A DNA stretch of 15,913 bases from Azohydromonas lata NBRC 102462 (GTDB lineage Bacteria; Pseudomonadota; Gammaproteobacteria; Burkholderiales; Burkholderiaceae_C). The position numbers were made by a program, and so were the translations under genes. Positions 14,838-15,913 of the stretch are shown one piece after another. The DNA lies in assembly GCA_945878385.1 (NCBI GenBank), contig CAMCTE010000038.1:1-15913 (forward strand), written 5' to 3'. Within the stretch, counting starts at the first letter, position 1. Every line of letters begins with the position of its first letter. The notes beneath the pieces were generated by a model. The model had not been told where the DNA came from. It searched no databases and saw nothing but the letters and a program-made list of their open reading frames with translations.

Positions 14838-15913
14838 CCTACCGCGCCAGGACACCGGACCGACCATCGTGATGGTGGGTTGCGACCCGCACGCTCCCGG
14901 TGGCATCAGCACGGTGATTCGCCTTCTCCTGCGCGGCCCGCTGGCCGAACGATGGCCGCTGGAGGCCATGCCCACTTGGGTGAGCGGCTCGCATACGCGA
15001 AGGGTGGCGGTGTACCTGCAGACTCTGGGCCGGTTGTGGGTACGGGCGCGGCGCGGCCGGCTGCAGGCGGTGCACCTGCACTTGGCAGCGCGGGGCAGCT
15101 TCTGGCGGAAGTGGGTCATCAGCAGGTTGCTGCATGGGTCTGGCGTCACTGTGATGGTTCATATCCACGACGGCACCCTTCCCCAGTGGCACGCCGCAAG
15201 CCCTGCATGGCTCCAGCGGCTGTTTCGCCGCTTGCTGGAAGATTCTGATGCCGTCATTGCATTGAGCCCGGCGTGGGTGGACCAGTTGCGTCCGCTGGCG
15301 CCGTCGGCCCGGTGGCGCGTGGTGCGCAATCCGGTGGAAACACAGGCCGAGCGAGCGCATGCGACGCCCTTGAGTTCCAGTTCCAAGGCCCGGCAACTGC
15401 TGTTCCTTGGCCGCTTGCGGCTCGACAAAGGGCTTGATGATCTGTTGGTGGCAGCGCGCAGCCTGCAAGCCGCGCACCCCCACTGGCACTGGATGCTGGC
15501 TGGGGACGGAGATTTGGATGCGGTGCGGCGTCATATCGTCGAAATAGGCTTGGCGCCATCGGTGACCTTGACTGGCTGGTTGGATGAGCAGGGCAAGCAG
15601 CATGCACTGGCCACTGCCGACGTGCTGGTGCTGCCTTCTCATGCCGAAGGCCAACCCCTGGCCGTGCTGGAGGCCATGGCATGCGGGCTGCCGGTGGTGG
15701 CGACGCAGGTGGGTGACATCCCAGAACTGCTGGCCTGCGGCGCAGGACGCGTGGTGCGGGTAGGGGACACCCAAGGCTTGGCCCAGGCGCTGCACGAAGT
15801 GTTGGACGACCTGGAAGCTGCCCGTTCCATGGGCCGTTTGGGCCGGCTGTATGCCGAGCAGCACCACGCGGCCCAGCGTGTGGCTGCGCAGGTTGAAGCC
15901 GTCTACCGCGAGC
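14815..15913 (+). CDS. Family 4 glycosyltransferase, truncated by the window edge
   Basis: A retaining GT-B glycosyltransferase. The frame is open from the ATG at 14815, inside the end of the pyruvyl transferase gene (23-bp overlap), to the right edge: 366 codons without a stop, so the 3' end is missing but only a short tail should be lost. ATG 14872 is an alternative start. The N-domain has VMVGCDPHAPGGIST (20-34), with the glycine-rich loop near the start. The C-domain has LFLGRLRLDKG (196-206) with R200 and K205 as donor-phosphate contacts, AGDGD (229-233) and PSHAEGQPLAVLEAMACG (274-291), with the E278/E286 pair of the EX7E motif. Donor and acceptor sugars are unknown. It continues the operon beyond the window. 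Confidence 0.9.
   Translation, partial: MTRSTTADLPRQDTGPTIVMVGCDPHAPGGISTVIRLLLRGPLAERWPLEAMPTWVSGSHTRRVAVYLQTLGRLWVRARRGRLQAVHLHLAARGSFWRKWVISRLLHGSGVTVMVHIHDGTLPQWHAASPAWLQRLFRRLLEDSDAVIALSPAWVDQLRPLAPSARWRVVRNPVETQAERAHATPLSSSSKARQLLFLGRLRLDKGLDDLLVAARSLQAAHPHWHWMLAGDGDLDAVRRHIVEIGLAPSVTLTGWLDEQGKQHALATADVLVLPSHAEGQPLAVLEAMACGLPVVATQVGDIPELLACGAGRVVRVGDTQGLAQALHEVLDDLEAARSMGRLGRLYAEQHHAAQRVAAQVEAVYRE

Noticed and set aside
13497..15149. 550-residue open frame on the minus strand
   Set aside because: It lies opposite the pyruvyl transferase and GT4 genes, whose motifs are clear. The product is rich in His, Arg, Gln and Pro, as expected of an antisense frame in GC-rich DNA.
14839..15867. 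342-residue open frame on the minus strand
   Set aside because: Lies opposite the GT4 gene, whose EX7E and donor-binding motifs show the plus strand is the coding one.
1..15913. CRISPR arrays, tRNA or rRNA genes, insertion sequences, phage genes
   Set aside because: No regularly spaced long repeats, no cloverleaf or rRNA signatures, and no transposase, integrase or structural phage genes were seen on either strand.

Overview
The window is high-GC, densely coded DNA that looks like a betaproteobacterium, probably Burkholderiales of the Rubrivivax/Leptothrix/Comamonadaceae kind. The reasons are the GC-rich codons with frequent TTG leucine, an FxDxF-type PEP-CTERM protein, and an exosortase B-type (XrtB) exopolysaccharide locus. 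This assignment is inference; no rRNA or other marker gene is present.

Layout. (1) Left edge to 1459, plus strand: an aldehyde dehydrogenase of the coniferyl-aldehyde dehydrogenase type. Its frame is open to the window edge, and it is probably unrelated to the rest. (2) 1569-3285: two PEP-CTERM proteins transcribed divergently from a 289-bp spacer. One, on the minus strand, is an FxDxF-family protein; the other, on the plus strand, is not assigned to a family. Both carry an export signal, a VPEP motif, a hydrophobic helix and an arginine cluster, which is the sorting signal read by exosortases. (3) 3432 to the right edge: one tightly packed plus-strand operon. In order it encodes EpsD (lipoprotein of the peptidyl-prolyl isomerase family), EpsE (outer-membrane export protein), EpsF (Wzz-like chain-length protein), exosortase B, EpsI, a Wzy/ligase-like polymerase, a GT2 glycosyltransferase, a Wzx-like flippase, a nitroreductase-family protein, a polysaccharide pyruvyl transferase and a GT4 glycosyltransferase that runs off the end. 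Most junctions are ATGA or TGATG overlaps.

Working together. The operon reads as a Wzx/Wzy-type exopolysaccharide machine. The glycosyltransferases assemble a lipid-linked repeat unit, and the pyruvyl transferase (perhaps with the nitroreductase-like protein) decorates it. The flippase moves it across the inner membrane, the polymerase joins units with EpsF setting length, and EpsE/EpsD take part in export. XrtB and EpsI couple this to processing of PEP-CTERM proteins, of which two candidates lie next door. The priming transferase and the EpsG-type tyrosine kinase that commonly follows epsF are not in this window; epsF runs straight into xrtB.

The main points for a second look are the missing epsG, a terminator-like hairpin just before epsD, the nitroreductase-like protein with a long N-terminal extension, and several oddities in the PEP-CTERM proteins. 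No tRNA, rRNA, CRISPR array, insertion sequence or phage gene was seen.
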